64,000 nucleotides of DNA, taken from assembly GCA_903862425.1 (NCBI GenBank), contig CAIOYC010000019.1, forward strand, positions 100,366 to 164,365, in the 5' to 3' direction. The stretch is from an uncultured Caulobacterales bacterium (GTDB lineage: Bacteria > Pseudomonadota > Alphaproteobacteria > Caulobacterales > Caulobacteraceae). The translations under genes were made by a program, and so were the position numbers. Below are positions 8,210 to 18,062 of the stretch, one piece after another (positions within the stretch are counted from its first letter, which is position 1; the number at the start of each line of letters is the position of its first letter). Below the pieces are notes generated by a model. That model was not told the origin of the DNA and made no database searches. It was given only the letters and a program-made list of their open reading frames with translations.

Positions 8210-9493
8210 TCAGTCCGACGCCGGCGCGCCGAACACCTTGCCCCGCGCCTCCGGGCCGAACCAGGTCAGGACGGCGATGACCAACGCGGTGGTCCCGGCC
8301 ACCAGGGCCAGGGCGAGCCCGTAATTGTCATGCCCAGCGGCGTCCTTGTGCGACTGGGCGATGGAGCCCTGCCAGGTGGCGTTGATGGCGGCCAGGAGGT
8401 TGCCGAACTGGTAGGCTGCGCCGGGGAAGATGCCCCGCGCGTTCTCCGGCGACAGTTCATTCAGGTGGACGGGCACGATGCCCCAGGCCCCCTGAACCGA
8501 GATCTGCATCAGGAACCCGCCGATCCCGAGCAACAGCGGGGTGGCGGAGAACGCCCAGAGGGGCAGGACGGGAATGGCGATCAGAGCGGCGATGACGATG
8601 GCCTTGCGCCGGCCGATCTTCTCCGACCAGGCCCCGAACAGGGTCCCGCCGATGATCGCACCCACATTCATGATGGCGGTCAGCATGCCGGTCATCTGTG
8701 GATTGAAGCCATGCTGCTTCTGCAGGAAGGTCGCGTAGGTATCCTGCGTACCGTGGCTGAAAAAGTTGAACGCCGTCATCAGGATGACGACATAGATGGC
8801 GCGTTTCCAGTGCTGGGCGATGGCGGCCAGCGGATCAATCTTCAGCTTGGTCTCGGTCTTGGCCTTGGCGCGGTCCGCCTCCCAAGTGGGGCTCTCCTTC
8901 ACGTGCATCCGGATGAACAGGATCAGGAAGGACGGGATGATGCCGAGGAGGAACAGGACCCTCCAGTTATGCATGTGCGGGAACCAGGCCGAGAAGTGCG
9001 GAAAAGCGAACCAGAACACCAGCGCCCCGAGAAGCTGGCCCAGCGCATAGCCCTCCTGCAGCAGGCCCGAAATGGTCCCGCGCGACTTGGCAGGAATGCT
9101 CTCCATGACCAGCGAGGCGCCGATGCCCCACTCGCCCCCCATGGCGAAGCCGAACAGGGTGCGCAGGACCAGAAGCGTGATCAGGTTGGGTGCGAAGGCC
9201 GAACCAAGTGCGAACAGTGAATAAAGCAGCACGTCGATCTGCATGATCGGCTTGCGGCCGAACTTGTCCGCCAGCCAACCGAAGAACAGCGCACCGAACG
9301 GGCGGGCCACGAGCGTCAGGGTGACGCCGGCCAGCACCTCCTTGGGCGAGACGTGGAAGTCCGTCGCCACCTGACCCACCACGAAGGTGAGCAGGAAGAA
9401 GTCGAAGGCGTCGAGGGTCCAGCCCAGCAGGCTGGCGACAAAGGCCGAGCGCTGCTGCTTGTCGAGCGACCTCAGCTCATCGACGATGATCAT
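8210..9493 (-). CDS. MFS transporter, metabolite:H+ symporter type
   Basis: Twelve-helix major facilitator of 427 aa. The N-terminus resembles the sialate/lactate:proton symporter group (GWTLDAFDFFLLTF). The loop 2-3 signature is GWLADKFGRKPIM, and its loop 8-9 counterpart is FGAWSEKIGRRKAI. AMGGEWGIGASLVMESIP is typical of organic-acid/proton symporters. AAGGGGAG lies about 8 bases before ATG. It is followed closely by an LpxL-type acyltransferase gene. The likely cargo is a carboxylic acid, but this is inference. Confidence 0.85.
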   Translation of the reverse strand: MIIVDELRSLDKQQRSAFVASLLGWTLDAFDFFLLTFVVGQVATDFHVSPKEVLAGVTLTLVARPFGALFFGWLADKFGRKPIMQIDVLLYSLFALGSAFAPNLITLLVLRTLFGFAMGGEWGIGASLVMESIPAKSRGTISGLLQEGYALGQLLGALVFWFAFPHFSAWFPHMHNWRVLFLLGIIPSFLILFIRMHVKESPTWEADRAKAKTETKLKIDPLAAIAQHWKRAIYVVILMTAFNFFSHGTQDTYATFLQKQHGFNPQMTGMLTAIMNVGAIIGGTLFGAWSEKIGRRKAIVIAALIAIPVLPLWAFSATPLLLGIGGFLMQISVQGAWGIVPVHLNELSPENARGIFPGAAYQFGNLLAAINATWQGSIAQSHKDAAGHDNYGLALALVAGTTALVIAVLTWFGPEARGKVFGAPASD

Positions 9494-9568
9494 GCACAGC
9501 TCCCCTTACTGGGAAGGGACCTTGGCGTGATCGCCGGGCGGCGGCAAGCCGTCCGGCTCGTGCTATGA

Positions 9569-12500
9569 TCAGAAGAGGACGCGAACGGTGAGCTTGAAGT
9601 CGCCTTCGCCATAACGGCTCTTCACTTCGCCGCCGGCTTCAACGCCGACTTCGTAGTATTCGCTGGAGCCCTTCAGCTTGATTCGCGCCACGCCGGACGG
9701 GCCGGTGATGTCGTCGGGGCTGAGGGTGAAGGGAGAGCCGCCGGCCGCGAAGCGGGCCGTCGTGTCGCCCGCCGTACCGGTGAACACGTCGCGGACGCCA
9801 AGCTCGAGCTGAGGACGCCAGATGAAGGTGCGGCCGAGCTTGGCGCCGAACACCATGGAGGCGGTGCCGCTGGCCTCGTCGCCCACGCGGTTGTCGTAGG
9901 CAAGGTTCATACCGTCGCCGCCGTATTTCTCGGTGTAGCTGCCTTCATCCAGGCGGAAGTAGTCGAAGTGGACCTGCGGGCGGACGAAGAAGGTCGAGCC
10001 AAGGTCGATGTTATAGGCCGCGCCGAGGTGACCGGTCAGTGAATAACCGGTCCAGCTGCCCTTGGTCTGGCGACTGGCCGTGATCGCGCCGGTGCTGTCG
10101 GTAATCAGGAACTGACGGCGCGCCGAGAACCAGTCGAAGCCCGCCCCGACCCGCGCATCCAGGGCCAGACCACCGGTTTCGCCTTGCCAATAGAGGCCGC
10201 CTTCGAGCCCGGACATCCCCGTCCGGTTATCGCCAGGCGAATGCGGATCCGAAAGGTTGACTGCGACGAACGACGCTGTAGCGCCGACGGCCCCAAAGCC
10301 CATGCCGCCCGTCTCGACGCCGCCCACATAGCCGAAGCCGCCTGCCCGGAAGGCCGGACTGTCGCCCCGAGCCTGATCGGCGCCGATGAAGAACTGCTGC
10401 GCCCAGGCGCCGCGTGAACCGGTCGGGTTCTCGATCTGGTTCGGCTCGGCCGTCAGACGCGAAATGGTCCGCGACGCCTCGCTGGCGGCGCGGAAGATGC
10501 CTCCGGAATAATCCGGCAGAAGCTGATCGTAGAGGTGGGTGAAGCCAGCCTTGTCGTACTGGCTGAATAAGGCGGCTTCGATAACCGTGTCCTTCGGCAG
10601 CGCGCTGTAGACGCTGGAAAGGGCGGCGGACTCGCCCGGATTCAGGCCCATCTCCGAAGCGGTCTTTTGACGGACAGTGAGGTTCAGTGTCCCGGCGGCC
10701 TGGTTTGACGCCACCGATGCGAAGAAGAGATACGGTACCTCGGCGGCCAGGCTGGCGTCGGCGCCGGCGACCGACAGACTACCCGCCTTGATCAGGGTGT
10801 AGGTCTGCGGGCCGGGCAGGAGCGAGACCAGGTTGATCCCCAGCTTGGCCCCAGACGCGATCGTGGCGGCCCCGCTGACGATGAAGTTCGTCGCCTTGTT
10901 GTTCGCAGGATCGACGGCGAAATTCAGCGTGCCGCTGGCGCCGATGTTCAGGCTCGACGCCCTGATCGTCGCCGCGTTCGTGGTGGTCAGGGAGCCGTTG
11001 ATGATGTTCAGCGCCAGGCCCGGGCCCGAATAGAACAGCCCGCCGGTATAGCTGGCGCCGTTGTTCAGCGTCATGCTGGCGATGCCGGAGCCGAGGTCCA
11101 GCTTTCCGGCGATGGTGCCGGCTTCCACATCGACGGTGTTGTTGCCGCTGCCGAGCAGGACGTCGCCGACGATCGACGGGGCGGCAGGCGTGGTGAGCGT
11201 GGTGACGGTGTTTCCGTCGGTGGACGTGGTCGTAGTGGTGATCGCCGCGCCGGTTGTATTCTGGACGACAGCCCCCTGTGTGACCGTCGTCGTCGTTATG
11301 CTGTTGGCCTTCACCACTGTGCTGGTGGTTTGCGGCGCCTGGGTCATGGTCAGGGTGACGCCGGTGGTATTGTTGTGCAGGTCTAGCCCGACATTGCTGC
11401 CCGTGGTCGTCACACCGGTGGCCGAGGGCGTGATCGACGCGATGATGTGGCCCGACAGGTTGACGGTGGAGATGCCACCGCCGTTGTCGACCACCGCGTA
11501 GGCCGAATTGCTGTCGCCCGTGGCGCTGGCGGAAATCGTGCCGGCCACGTTCAACGTATTCACCGTCGCGCCGCTGTCGATCACCAAGCCATAGGCCGAG
11601 CCCGTATAGGGTGTGGCCGCGCCCGTGGTGGCGTTGGGCAAGGGTTCGGCCGTCGCCGCGGAAATACCCCCGGTGAGGTTGATCGTCGGTACGACCGAGC
11701 CGGACAACAGGTGGACCGCCGTCGAGTTTGCGCCATAGGCCGTGGCGCTGATGGTGCCGCCGACGCTCAGGCCGCCCGCGATGTGAACCGTGCCGCCGCC
11801 GACGCCGATCTGCAGGCCCGTTGCGCTGACGCCATCGAACACGCCCTGTCCGGCGATGTTTCCGTTGACGATCAGGCCGTAGACGTTGGCGGGCGTCGTG
11901 GTGAGTTGTACAGCGCCGAGCGCCACATCGCGACCCGCCGCGCCGATGACCATGGCCGGGGCCGAGCCATAGGTGGTGATGCTGCCGGTTGCTTCGCTCA
12001 CGTCCGGGATTCCGTCGCCGTTCACGTCGGCGGTGGAGGTCGTATCGGTCGTGATATTGGAGGTCGGCGGCGCGCCGATATAGACGCCGCCGGCGATGTT
12101 GCCCGCGACCGTCACGGCGCTCCCGCCCTGCTGGACCTCCGAAGGCGTTCCCTGAATCGTGGTCTGGATCGAGTTGTACAGGCTGCGCGAGGTGACGCCA
12201 TAACCTGTCGAGGTAATGGCCCCGTAGACGCTGAAACGGCCCCCGACATCGCCGGTGAGGGAAACCGCCTGGGTGTTCTGCCCCGTGGCGGTGATGGAGC
12301 CGCTGATCAGCACATTGCCGCTGACCCCCTTGGTTTCGCGCAGGGCGACACCATTGTCGCCCGTCAAGGTGAGTACGCCGCTATGGGTCAGGTTGCCGGT
12401 CAACGGCGCTTCGACGGATATTCCGTAGGAGTTGTTGCCGACGACGGTGATGGTGCCGGAATTGACGATGTCGCCGGTGAAGGCCGATCCGCCCTGGACC

Positions 12501-12916
12501 AGAATGCCGTAACGTCCTGTCCCCTTGGCGTAGGGCGCCTCGTTGACGCCGTCGCTGTTGCTGTCGGAGGTGCTGCTCGACTCGTTGACGGTGATCGAGC
12601 CGGAGTTGGTGAACGAGCCGGTGTTGCCGCCTGAGATCAGGACGCCGATCGCGTTGTCGACGCCGGAGAAGTTGATCGTCCCCTCGTTCGTGATCTTATT
12701 GCTGCTGTTGAGGTTTACTGCAGAACCGGCAGCGCTGAGGGTGACAGAGCCACCGGATGCAATATCGATATCGTCCGCCGCGCCGTTGTTGGCGGTGGAG
12801 GTCGAGATCGGCGTCGTGCGCCCGTTCGAGATGGTCGTCGTCGCGACGGCCTGGCCGGCGCTTACGGCGAACCACAAGGGAGCCAGGGCCGCCGCAGCGG
12901 TCAAAGTCTTACGCAT
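9569..12916 (-). CDS. Autotransporter with beta-barrel domain
   Basis: Large secreted type Va autotransporter of 1115 aa. A signal peptide covers residues 1-26 (MRKTLTAAAAL..., cleavage near AVA-TT). The passenger (about 30-790) is a Ser/Thr/Gly/Asn-rich parallel beta-helix with recurrent SGSITVTG-like turns. The C-terminal 270 residues form the outer-membrane barrel, ending KLTVRVLF with the expected terminal Phe. Two calcium-loop-like inserts (DSNSDGVNE and DVNGDGIPD) interrupt the passenger. The start at the signal peptide is preferred to a TTG at 12982. It is probably an adhesin or surface protein. Confidence 0.92.
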   Translation of the reverse strand: MRKTLTAAAALAPLWFAVSAGQAVATTTISNGRTTPISTSTANNGAADDIDIASGGSVTLSAAGSAVNLNSSNKITNEGTINFSGVDNAIGVLISGGNTGSFTNSGSITVNESSSTSDSNSDGVNEAPYAKGTGRYGILVQGGSAFTGDIVNSGTITVVGNNSYGISVEAPLTGNLTHSGVLTLTGDNGVALRETKGVSGNVLISGSITATGQNTQAVSLTGDVGGRFSVYGAITSTGYGVTSRSLYNSIQTTIQGTPSEVQQGGSAVTVAGNIAGGVYIGAPPTSNITTDTTSTADVNGDGIPDVSEATGSITTYGSAPAMVIGAAGRDVALGAVQLTTTPANVYGLIVNGNIAGQGVFDGVSATGLQIGVGGGTVHIAGGLSVGGTISATAYGANSTAVHLLSGSVVPTINLTGGISAATAEPLPNATTGAATPYTGSAYGLVIDSGATVNTLNVAGTISASATGDSNSAYAVVDNGGGISTVNLSGHIIASITPSATGVTTTGSNVGLDLHNNTTGVTLTMTQAPQTTSTVVKANSITTTTVTQGAVVQNTTGAAITTTTTSTDGNTVTTLTTPAAPSIVGDVLLGSGNNTVDVEAGTIAGKLDLGSGIASMTLNNGASYTGGLFYSGPGLALNIINGSLTTTNAATIRASSLNIGASGTLNFAVDPANNKATNFIVSGAATIASGAKLGINLVSLLPGPQTYTLIKAGSLSVAGADASLAAEVPYLFFASVASNQAAGTLNLTVRQKTASEMGLNPGESAALSSVYSALPKDTVIEAALFSQYDKAGFTHLYDQLLPDYSGGIFRAASEASRTISRLTAEPNQIENPTGSRGAWAQQFFIGADQARGDSPAFRAGGFGYVGGVETGGMGFGAVGATASFVAVNLSDPHSPGDNRTGMSGLEGGLYWQGETGGLALDARVGAGFDWFSARRQFLITDSTGAITASRQTKGSWTGYSLTGHLGAAYNIDLGSTFFVRPQVHFDYFRLDEGSYTEKYGGDGMNLAYDNRVGDEASGTASMVFGAKLGRTFIWRPQLELGVRDVFTGTAGDTTARFAAGGSPFTLSPDDITGPSGVARIKLKGSSEYYEVGVEAGGEVKSRYGEGDFKLTVRVLF

Positions 12917-13291
12917 CAAGGTATCGATTCGCCGGCAGCTAGAGGGATGAAGTCCGTGGGCGTCCGGGCAATCCGGGATCAACCGCCCCCTAAGGTGTGA
13001 TCAAGGTCGGTTTCAAACCTGGACGAGGACCGTGTCAACATTTCGGTCGTCTTTTATCGTGGCTGTGTGTCTTTGTCTTATAGGGCGTTTCGTCGCCGCA
13101 ACGACCGCCGCCCGTGCTGCGCCGCACAACGGCCAAGGGCAAAAGACACATTTTAGCCTCAATGTGCCTGTCTACACGGGTCTTGGATGCGGTGCCTTTC
13201 CGCCGGATCCAGGCTCCGCTGACCGAGTATGTGAACCGTCAGCGCGATTGTCGGGGGGCGTTCCGCCCTCGCCGCTGAGGACTAGAAAGTT
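12917..13291. other. Intergenic region between autotransporter and cell wall hydrolase
   Basis: A 375-base divergent gap between the two exported-protein genes. It is less GC-rich than its flanks (for example near 13045-13090 and 13140-13170), as expected for promoters. It holds a short inverted pair CACATT/AATGTG around 13147-13166. I see no convincing gene or RNA in it. Confidence 0.5.
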
Positions 13292-14428
13292 TTGTTTATC
13301 AAACCGCAAGCGCGCGGAGATTTCCGTGCGCTGGTGGGTGCGGCAGCGCTCGGCTCCACTGTGGGCCTGGCGATCGGCGGCGCTTACCTTGCTGGCGGGA
13401 TGGCCCGAGACGCGGTCGTCCATGCCCAGATCCAACGTCTGGCCGGCTCCGCCTCTACCGGATTTTCCGAGGTGGCGCTGGACCAATCGGCGAAGGCCGA
13501 TCCTGGCGCGCTGGCCATTGCGCGACGCCACGATCCGCTGGTGAACGCCGATCTCGACCCGCGCGAGCGCCGTATCGCCGCTCTGGTCGATCGCCTTCGC
13601 TCCGGCAAGCCGGCCGAGACCCACGCCGTCGAGCCGAAGACCGCCACGGCCTTTGCAGCCAACACCCAGCCGACCGTGATCCGCGCTCGTTTCGCGTCCG
13701 CCGGTTCGGCCACGCCTTTCCAGCTTCGCGGCGCGCTCGATGAGTCTCGCGATCTCGAATGCCTCGCCCAGGCCGTTTATTATGAAGCCCGCGGCGAGAC
13801 GCCTGCCGGTCAGGCGGCGGTCGCCCAGGTGGTCCTGAACCGCGTCCGCCATCCCGCCTTCCCGAAGTCAGTCTGCGCGGTAGTGTTCCAGGGCGCTCAT
13901 GGCAGCGGCTGCCAGTTCTCCTTCGCTTGCGACGGCGCGGCGCACCATCCGCTCGAATCGCTGGCCTGGCGCCGTGCGGAAAAGGTGGCGGCCAAGGCGC
14001 TTGACGGCGAGGTCATGACCGAAGTCGGCAACGCCACCCACTTCCACGTCAACGGCCTGTCCGCTGGCTGGGGCTCCAACCTGCTGAAGGTCGCCCAGAT
14101 CGGCTCGCACGTCTTTTACCGCTTCGGCGGTCGGGCGGGTTCGGCGGGCATGTTCCACGGCGATGTGCAGCCTTCCGCTCCCAAGGCGGTGGAGGTGAAA
14201 CCCGTCTTCGCCAGTCTCGCCCCGTCGCTGCCGACGGCCGCGCAAGCCGGTCAGGCCTTTGCGGCCGGCGCCGCCGTGGTCGAACGCGCCGCCAATGCGG
14301 TGGAGAAGGCCGCAAAGGCCGCCGTCTCGCCCGCCGAGGCCAAGCCCAGCGCGCCGACCGCCGCTGCGCCTGCCGCAACGACCCCGGCCCAGACCGAAAC
14401 GCCCGCCAAGGCCGACGTCGCGTCTTAA
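13292..14428 (+). CDS. Cell wall hydrolase, SleB-like (Hydrolase_2)
   Basis: Predicted peptidoglycan hydrolase of 378 aa. A single membrane-spanning or uncleaved signal segment lies near residues 13-33 (LVGAAALGSTVGLAIGGAY). The SleB-type domain (about 150-270) begins LECLAQAVYYEARGE with the catalytic Glu and continues AVAQVVLNRVRHPAFP and CQFSFACDG. The tail is Ala/Pro-rich and low complexity. No ATG is available at the N-terminus: TTG at 13292 or GTG at 13331 are the options, with a GAGG about 14 bases before the TTG. Convergent with nadC across a terminator. Confidence 0.87.
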   Translation: MFIKPQARGDFRALVGAAALGSTVGLAIGGAYLAGGMARDAVVHAQIQRLAGSASTGFSEVALDQSAKADPGALAIARRHDPLVNADLDPRERRIAALVDRLRSGKPAETHAVEPKTATAFAANTQPTVIRARFASAGSATPFQLRGALDESRDLECLAQAVYYEARGETPAGQAAVAQVVLNRVRHPAFPKSVCAVVFQGAHGSGCQFSFACDGAAHHPLESLAWRRAEKVAAKALDGEVMTEVGNATHFHVNGLSAGWGSNLLKVAQIGSHVFYRFGGRAGSAGMFHGDVQPSAPKAVEVKPVFASLAPSLPTAAQAGQAFAAGAAVVERAANAVEKAAKAAVSPAEAKPSAPTAAAPAATTPAQTETPAKADVAS

Positions 14429-14435
14429 GTCGAGA

Positions 14436-14482
14436 CCAGCGCGGCGGCTCAAGGCCCGCCGCGCTGGATCCCGCCCTTTTCC
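14436..14482. terminator. Bidirectional Rho-independent terminator between hydrolase and nadC
   Basis: A perfect 11-base stem CCAGCGCGGCG/CGCCGCGCTGG (14436-14467) with a 10-base loop sits between the two convergent genes, followed on the plus strand by a CCTTTTCC run. It can serve the hydrolase transcript and possibly the nad operon. Confidence 0.75.
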
Positions 14483-14489
14483 TATTTCG

Positions 14490-15341
14490 CTAGAGCGCGT
14501 CCAGCCCGATATCGAGCACGGGGGCGGAATGGGTGAGCGCGCCGACCGATATGGCGTCCACGCCGGTCTCGGCGATCGCGCGGACACTCTCGAGGTTCAC
14601 CCCGCCAGACGCTTCCAGCCTCACCCGACCGGCGGTCATGGCCACTGCCTTGCTGAGGTCGTCGAGGCTGAAGTTGTCGAGCATGATGACGTTCGGCGCG
14701 AACGGCAGCGCCTGGCTGAGCTGTTCGAGGCTGTCCACCTCGACCTCGATAGGGGTCAGATGGCCGGCGACGGCGCGCGCCCGCGTCAGCACCTGCGGCA
14801 CGCCTCCGGCGGCGGCCACGTGGTTGTCCTTGATGAGGATCGCGTCGTCGAGACCGAAGCGGTGGTTGACGCCGCCCCCGCAGCGGACGGCATACTTCTC
14901 CAGCGCTCGCAGGCCGGGCGTTGTCTTGCGGGTGTCTACAATCACGGCCTTCGTCCCTGCGACCGCCTGCACATAGGCTTGGGTCAGGGTGGCGACGCCA
15001 GACATGCGGCCGAGCAGGTTCAGCGCCGTCCGTTCAGCGGTGAGCAGGGCGCGCGCGCGCGCCTCGACCCGGGCGATGACCTGGCCGGGTTCGGCATCCT
15101 CGCCATCGCCGATCAGCACCTCCACCGTCGCCGCCGGATCGAGGGCGTGGATGGCGAGGCGGAGGCAGGCCACACCGCTGATGCGTCCCGCCTTCCTGGC
15201 GACGAAGGCGGCCCGCAGGCGGGCATCCGCATCGATAAGCGCGGCCGTCACATCGCCGGCTCTCCCGAGATCCTCCGCCAGGGCCGCGCGGACGATGGGG
15301 TCTATGAGGATGTCGGGTAGCGACTGTAGGTCGAGTCTCAT
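14490..15341 (-). CDS. nadC: Nicotinate-nucleotide pyrophosphorylase (quinolinate phosphoribosyltransferase)
   Basis: Converts quinolinate and PRPP to nicotinate mononucleotide, 283 aa. GDVTAALI, RKTTPGLRALEKYAV and GGVNHRFGLDDAILIKDNH are the family active-site blocks, with EVEVDSLEQL and LEASGGVNLESV later. The ATG overlaps the nadB stop (ATGA), making it the third gene of nadA-nadB-nadC. Catalysis is cytoplasmic and completes the de novo route to NaMN. Confidence 0.97.
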   Translation of the reverse strand: MRLDLQSLPDILIDPIVRAALAEDLGRAGDVTAALIDADARLRAAFVARKAGRISGVACLRLAIHALDPAATVEVLIGDGEDAEPGQVIARVEARARALLTAERTALNLLGRMSGVATLTQAYVQAVAGTKAVIVDTRKTTPGLRALEKYAVRCGGGVNHRFGLDDAILIKDNHVAAAGGVPQVLTRARAVAGHLTPIEVEVDSLEQLSQALPFAPNVIMLDNFSLDDLSKAVAMTAGRVRLEASGGVNLESVRAIAETGVDAISVGALTHSAPVLDIGLDAL

Positions 15342-16867
15342 TCGGCAGCCATCAGGGCGGGGCGCGTCGTGAGGGTGCGCAGCGTGTGGCGAACCGCGCC
15401 GAGCTCGGGGAAGTCGCGACGGAAGTGCGCACCGCGACTGTGCGTCCTGGCCAGGGCCGCCTCGGCCACCAGCCGGGCGGCGATCAGTTCGAGCGCCCGA
15501 CCATATTCCGCCTCCAGCGCATCGATCTCGCTGATCAGCCGGGTCAGGCTGGGTGCGTCGCGTGTCACGCCAGCGCCGAGGTCCATCGCCTTGCGCAGGC
15601 GCTGTAGGGCCGCATGCGGGAGGGATGGAGCGGGCTCGGCTGAAAGGAGCGCCGCGTCGCCGGATCGCAGTTCGCTCGCTGCGGCCTTTCCGGCCCGCGT
15701 GCCGAACACCGCCGCTTCCAGCAGGGAGTTGGAGGCCAACCGATTGGCGCCGTGGACCCCGGTGGAGGCGCACTCGCCCGCCGCATAGAGGCCGAGCACG
15801 GAGGTGCCTCCGTCGAGATCGGTCCAGACCCCGCCCATATGATAATGCACCGCCGGAGCAACGGGGATCGGCTGGATGCGCGGATCGAGCCCGGCGGCCA
15901 TGCAGGCCCTGAACACGGCAGGAAATTCATCCGGGAACAGTTCGCCGATGGCGGCGCGCGCATCGAGCCATGCGCCGCCCCGGGCTTGTTCGGCTGCAAC
16001 GGCGCGGGCCACCACGTCGCGCGGGGCGAGATCCCCCTGCGGATGATAGCGCTTCATGAACGGCTGGCCGCCCGCGTCGATCAGGGTCGCGCCCTCGCCG
16101 CGCAGGGCTTCGGTCGCCAGCGGCGCGGGGTCGAGGCCTACATCGATGGCGGTCGGGTGGAATTGGACGAATTCCGGATCGACGATCACCGCGCCCACCA
16201 GCGCCGCCAGCGCCAGACCTTGGCCGCGTACCTCGGCCGGGTCGGTGGTGGTGGCGTAGAGGCCGCCGATCCCGCCCGTGGCGAGAATCACCGCGTGCGC
16301 CGTCACTTCGATCCGGTCCTCGCCGCATTGGATCAACGCGCCGCGCACCGCACCGGACGTATCGCTAAGCAGGGACAGGGCCTGGCCGTTTTCCCATACT
16401 TCGATCATGGGTTCGCCCCGGACGCTGGCGATGACCGCCGCCATGATCGCCGCGCCGGCGCCGTCGCCGCCGACCCGCGCCACGCGGGGACGGGAGTGGG
16501 CCGCTTCAAGGCTCTGCACGAGCGTGCCTTGCGCGTCGCGGTCGAACGGCGCGCCGAGGCCGAGCAGCCGGCGAACCGCCTCCGGTCCCTCTGTGGTCAG
16601 CACGCGCACGGCTTCGGGATCGCTGAGGCCAGCGCCCGCCTCCAGGGTGTCTTCGGCATGAAGTTCGGGCGTGTCGTCTGCGCCCAAAGCCACCGCCATG
16701 CCGCCCTGCGCCCAGCTAGAGGCGCAGCCCGTGCCAAGGGTTACGGGTGAAACGACCAGCACGCGGCGGCCTTCCTTGGCCACGGCCAGCGCGGCGCTCA
16801 GTCCTGCGAGGCCGGCGCCGATGATGAGGACGCCGTCCTGATGAACGATGGTTTGGACCGGGTCCAT
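15338..16867 (-). CDS. nadB: L-aspartate oxidase
   Basis: FAD-dependent oxidase making iminoaspartate from aspartate, 509 aa. GAGLAGLSAALAVA is the dinucleotide fold, ASSWAQGGMAVALG the FAD-binding block, GEGATLIDAGG and HTRGAHFRRDFPE family signatures. The ATG at 16867 overlaps the nadA stop by one base (TGATG). A GTG one codon earlier at 16870 would give a GTGA overlap instead. Iminoaspartate is unstable, so tight coupling with NadA makes sense. Confidence 0.96.
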   Translation of the reverse strand: MDPVQTIVHQDGVLIIGAGLAGLSAALAVAKEGRRVLVVSPVTLGTGCASSWAQGGMAVALGADDTPELHAEDTLEAGAGLSDPEAVRVLTTEGPEAVRRLLGLGAPFDRDAQGTLVQSLEAAHSRPRVARVGGDGAGAAIMAAVIASVRGEPMIEVWENGQALSLLSDTSGAVRGALIQCGEDRIEVTAHAVILATGGIGGLYATTTDPAEVRGQGLALAALVGAVIVDPEFVQFHPTAIDVGLDPAPLATEALRGEGATLIDAGGQPFMKRYHPQGDLAPRDVVARAVAAEQARGGAWLDARAAIGELFPDEFPAVFRACMAAGLDPRIQPIPVAPAVHYHMGGVWTDLDGGTSVLGLYAAGECASTGVHGANRLASNSLLEAAVFGTRAGKAAASELRSGDAALLSAEPAPSLPHAALQRLRKAMDLGAGVTRDAPSLTRLISEIDALEAEYGRALELIAARLVAEAALARTHSRGAHFRRDFPELGAVRHTLRTLTTRPALMAAE

Positions 16868-17976
16868 CACAGCATCTCCACATCCACGTGGTGGCGGGCC
16901 TTGACCAGATCGTAGCGGGCCGGCTGGGCGGGCGGCGGCAGGTCGATCATCCGCTGCACGGCGGCAGCGGCGCGGTCGATGATGGCCGGATCCACCACCA
17001 CCTCGTAGCGGTCATGCACCAGGGCTTCGTAGATGTTCTGCAGAGTGATCCGCTTCATGTGCGGGCAGAGATTGCAGGGGCCGATGAATTCGGTCTCGGG
17101 GGAGTCCGCCTGGACGTTGGAGGCCATGGAGCATTCGGTGATCATCACCACCTGGGCCGGACGGCGGCGGGCGACGAACTCGGTCATTGCGGCGGTGGAG
17201 CCGGTGAAGTCCGACGCCTCGATCACCTCGGCCGGGCATTCGGGGTGGGCCAGGATCTCAGCGCCCGGATAGGCGGCGCGCAGCTCGCGGATATCCGCGG
17301 CGTTGAAGCGCTCGTGAACCTCGCAGCGGCCGGCCCAGGCGATGATCTTGACGCCCGTCTGGCGCGCCACGTTGCGGGCCAGGAATTCGTCGGGGATCAG
17401 GATGCAGCGATCCGTACCCCATTGGGCGGCGGCGGCCTCGACCACCTGCACGGCGTTGGCGCTGGTGCAGCAGATGTCGGTCTCGGCCTTCACCTCGGCG
17501 GTGGTGTTTACGTAGGTGACCACCGGCACGCCTGGGTAGCGCGCCTTGATCATGCGCACGTCCTCGGCCGTGATGGAGGAGGCCAGCGAGCAGCCGGCCA
17601 GGGGGTCGGGGATCAGCACGCGCTTTTGCGGGGCCAGCACCTTGGAGGTCTCGGCCATGAAGTGGACGCCCGCCTGCACGATCACCGCAGCGTCGCAGCG
17701 CGCGGCTTCACGGGCCAGACCCAGGCTGTCGCCCACATAGTCGCCGACCCCATGGAAGATCTCTGGTGTCATGTAGTTGTGGGCCAGAATCACCGCGTTC
17801 TTCTTGCGCTTCAGCCGGTTGATCTCGGCGATCAGTGGGGCGTGGGCGCGCCATTCGAAGGGCGTTATGCGGCTCTTCACCTTATCCCAGACGGGCGCGG
17901 TCTGCGCTTCCACGGCAGGCGTGAAAGGGAACGCCATCGGAGCGGCCTTGGCAAAGCTGAGAGCGCCGTCGTCCAT
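16867..17976 (-). CDS. nadA: Quinolinate synthase A
   Basis: 4Fe-4S enzyme condensing iminoaspartate with dihydroxyacetone phosphate, 369 aa. The ligating cysteines are expected in [21 protein letters not shown] and [21 protein letters not shown] and [14 protein letters not shown] are substrate-binding blocks. The start at 17976 is chosen because GGAGG lies 6 bases upstream of it; an ATG four codons earlier (17988) would put that ribosome binding site inside the gene. First gene of nadABC, preceded by two palindromes and a hairpin. Confidence 0.96.
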   Translation of the reverse strand: MDDGALSFAKAAPMAFPFTPAVEAQTAPVWDKVKSRITPFEWRAHAPLIAEINRLKRKKNAVILAHNYMTPEIFHGVGDYVGDSLGLAREAARCDAAVIVQAGVHFMAETSKVLAPQKRVLIPDPLAGCSLASSITAEDVRMIKARYPGVPVVTYVNTTAEVKAETDICCTSANAVQVVEAAAAQWGTDRCILIPDEFLARNVARQTGVKIIAWAGRCEVHERFNAADIRELRAAYPGAEILAHPECPAEVIEASDFTGSTAAMTEFVARRRPAQVVMITECSMASNVQADSPETEFIGPCNLCPHMKRITLQNIYEALVHDRYEVVVDPAIIDRAAAAVQRMIDLPPPAQPARYDLVKARHHVDVEML

Positions 17977-17988
17977 CTCATCCTCCAT

Positions 17989-18005
17989 ATGCTCAACTTG
18001 AGCAT
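17989..18005. promoter_or_regulatory. Palindromic operator candidate at nadA start
   Basis: TGCTCAA-C-TTGAGCA is a perfect 7+7 inverted repeat (17990-18004, one more pair outside) ending 12 bases before the nadA ATG and overlapping a TGTAAT-like -10 on the minus strand. It shares the core TATGCTC-N5-GAGC with a second site at 18068-18083. In Alphaproteobacteria nadABC is often repressed by NadQ at palindromes of this general kind; assigning NadQ here is inference. Confidence 0.7.
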
Positions 18006-18017
18006 TACAGGGTCCTG

Positions 18018-18054
18018 AAAAACGCCGAGGCGGAATGGGGGTGTCGCCTCGGCG
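18018..18054 (-). terminator. Terminator or attenuator in nadA leader
   Basis: A perfect 10-base stem (CGCCGAGGCG / CGCCTCGGCG, 12-base loop) followed on the minus strand by TTTTTC. It lies 42 bases before nadA and 104 bases after the upstream gene at 18158. It either ends that gene's transcript or attenuates one starting near 18065. Confidence 0.75.
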
Positions 18055-18062
18055 CCTTTCGG

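Noticed and set aside
11447..12634. 395-codon open frame on the plus strand opposite the autotransporter
   Set aside because: It is an antisense shadow: composition is Arg/Gly/Asp-rich with no domain, and the minus frame has a signal peptide, beta-helix and barrel.
10800..12800. Possible tandem or CRISPR-like repeats in the autotransporter region
   Set aside because: Similarity is degenerate protein-level beta-helix periodicity, with no constant repeat and spacer lengths.
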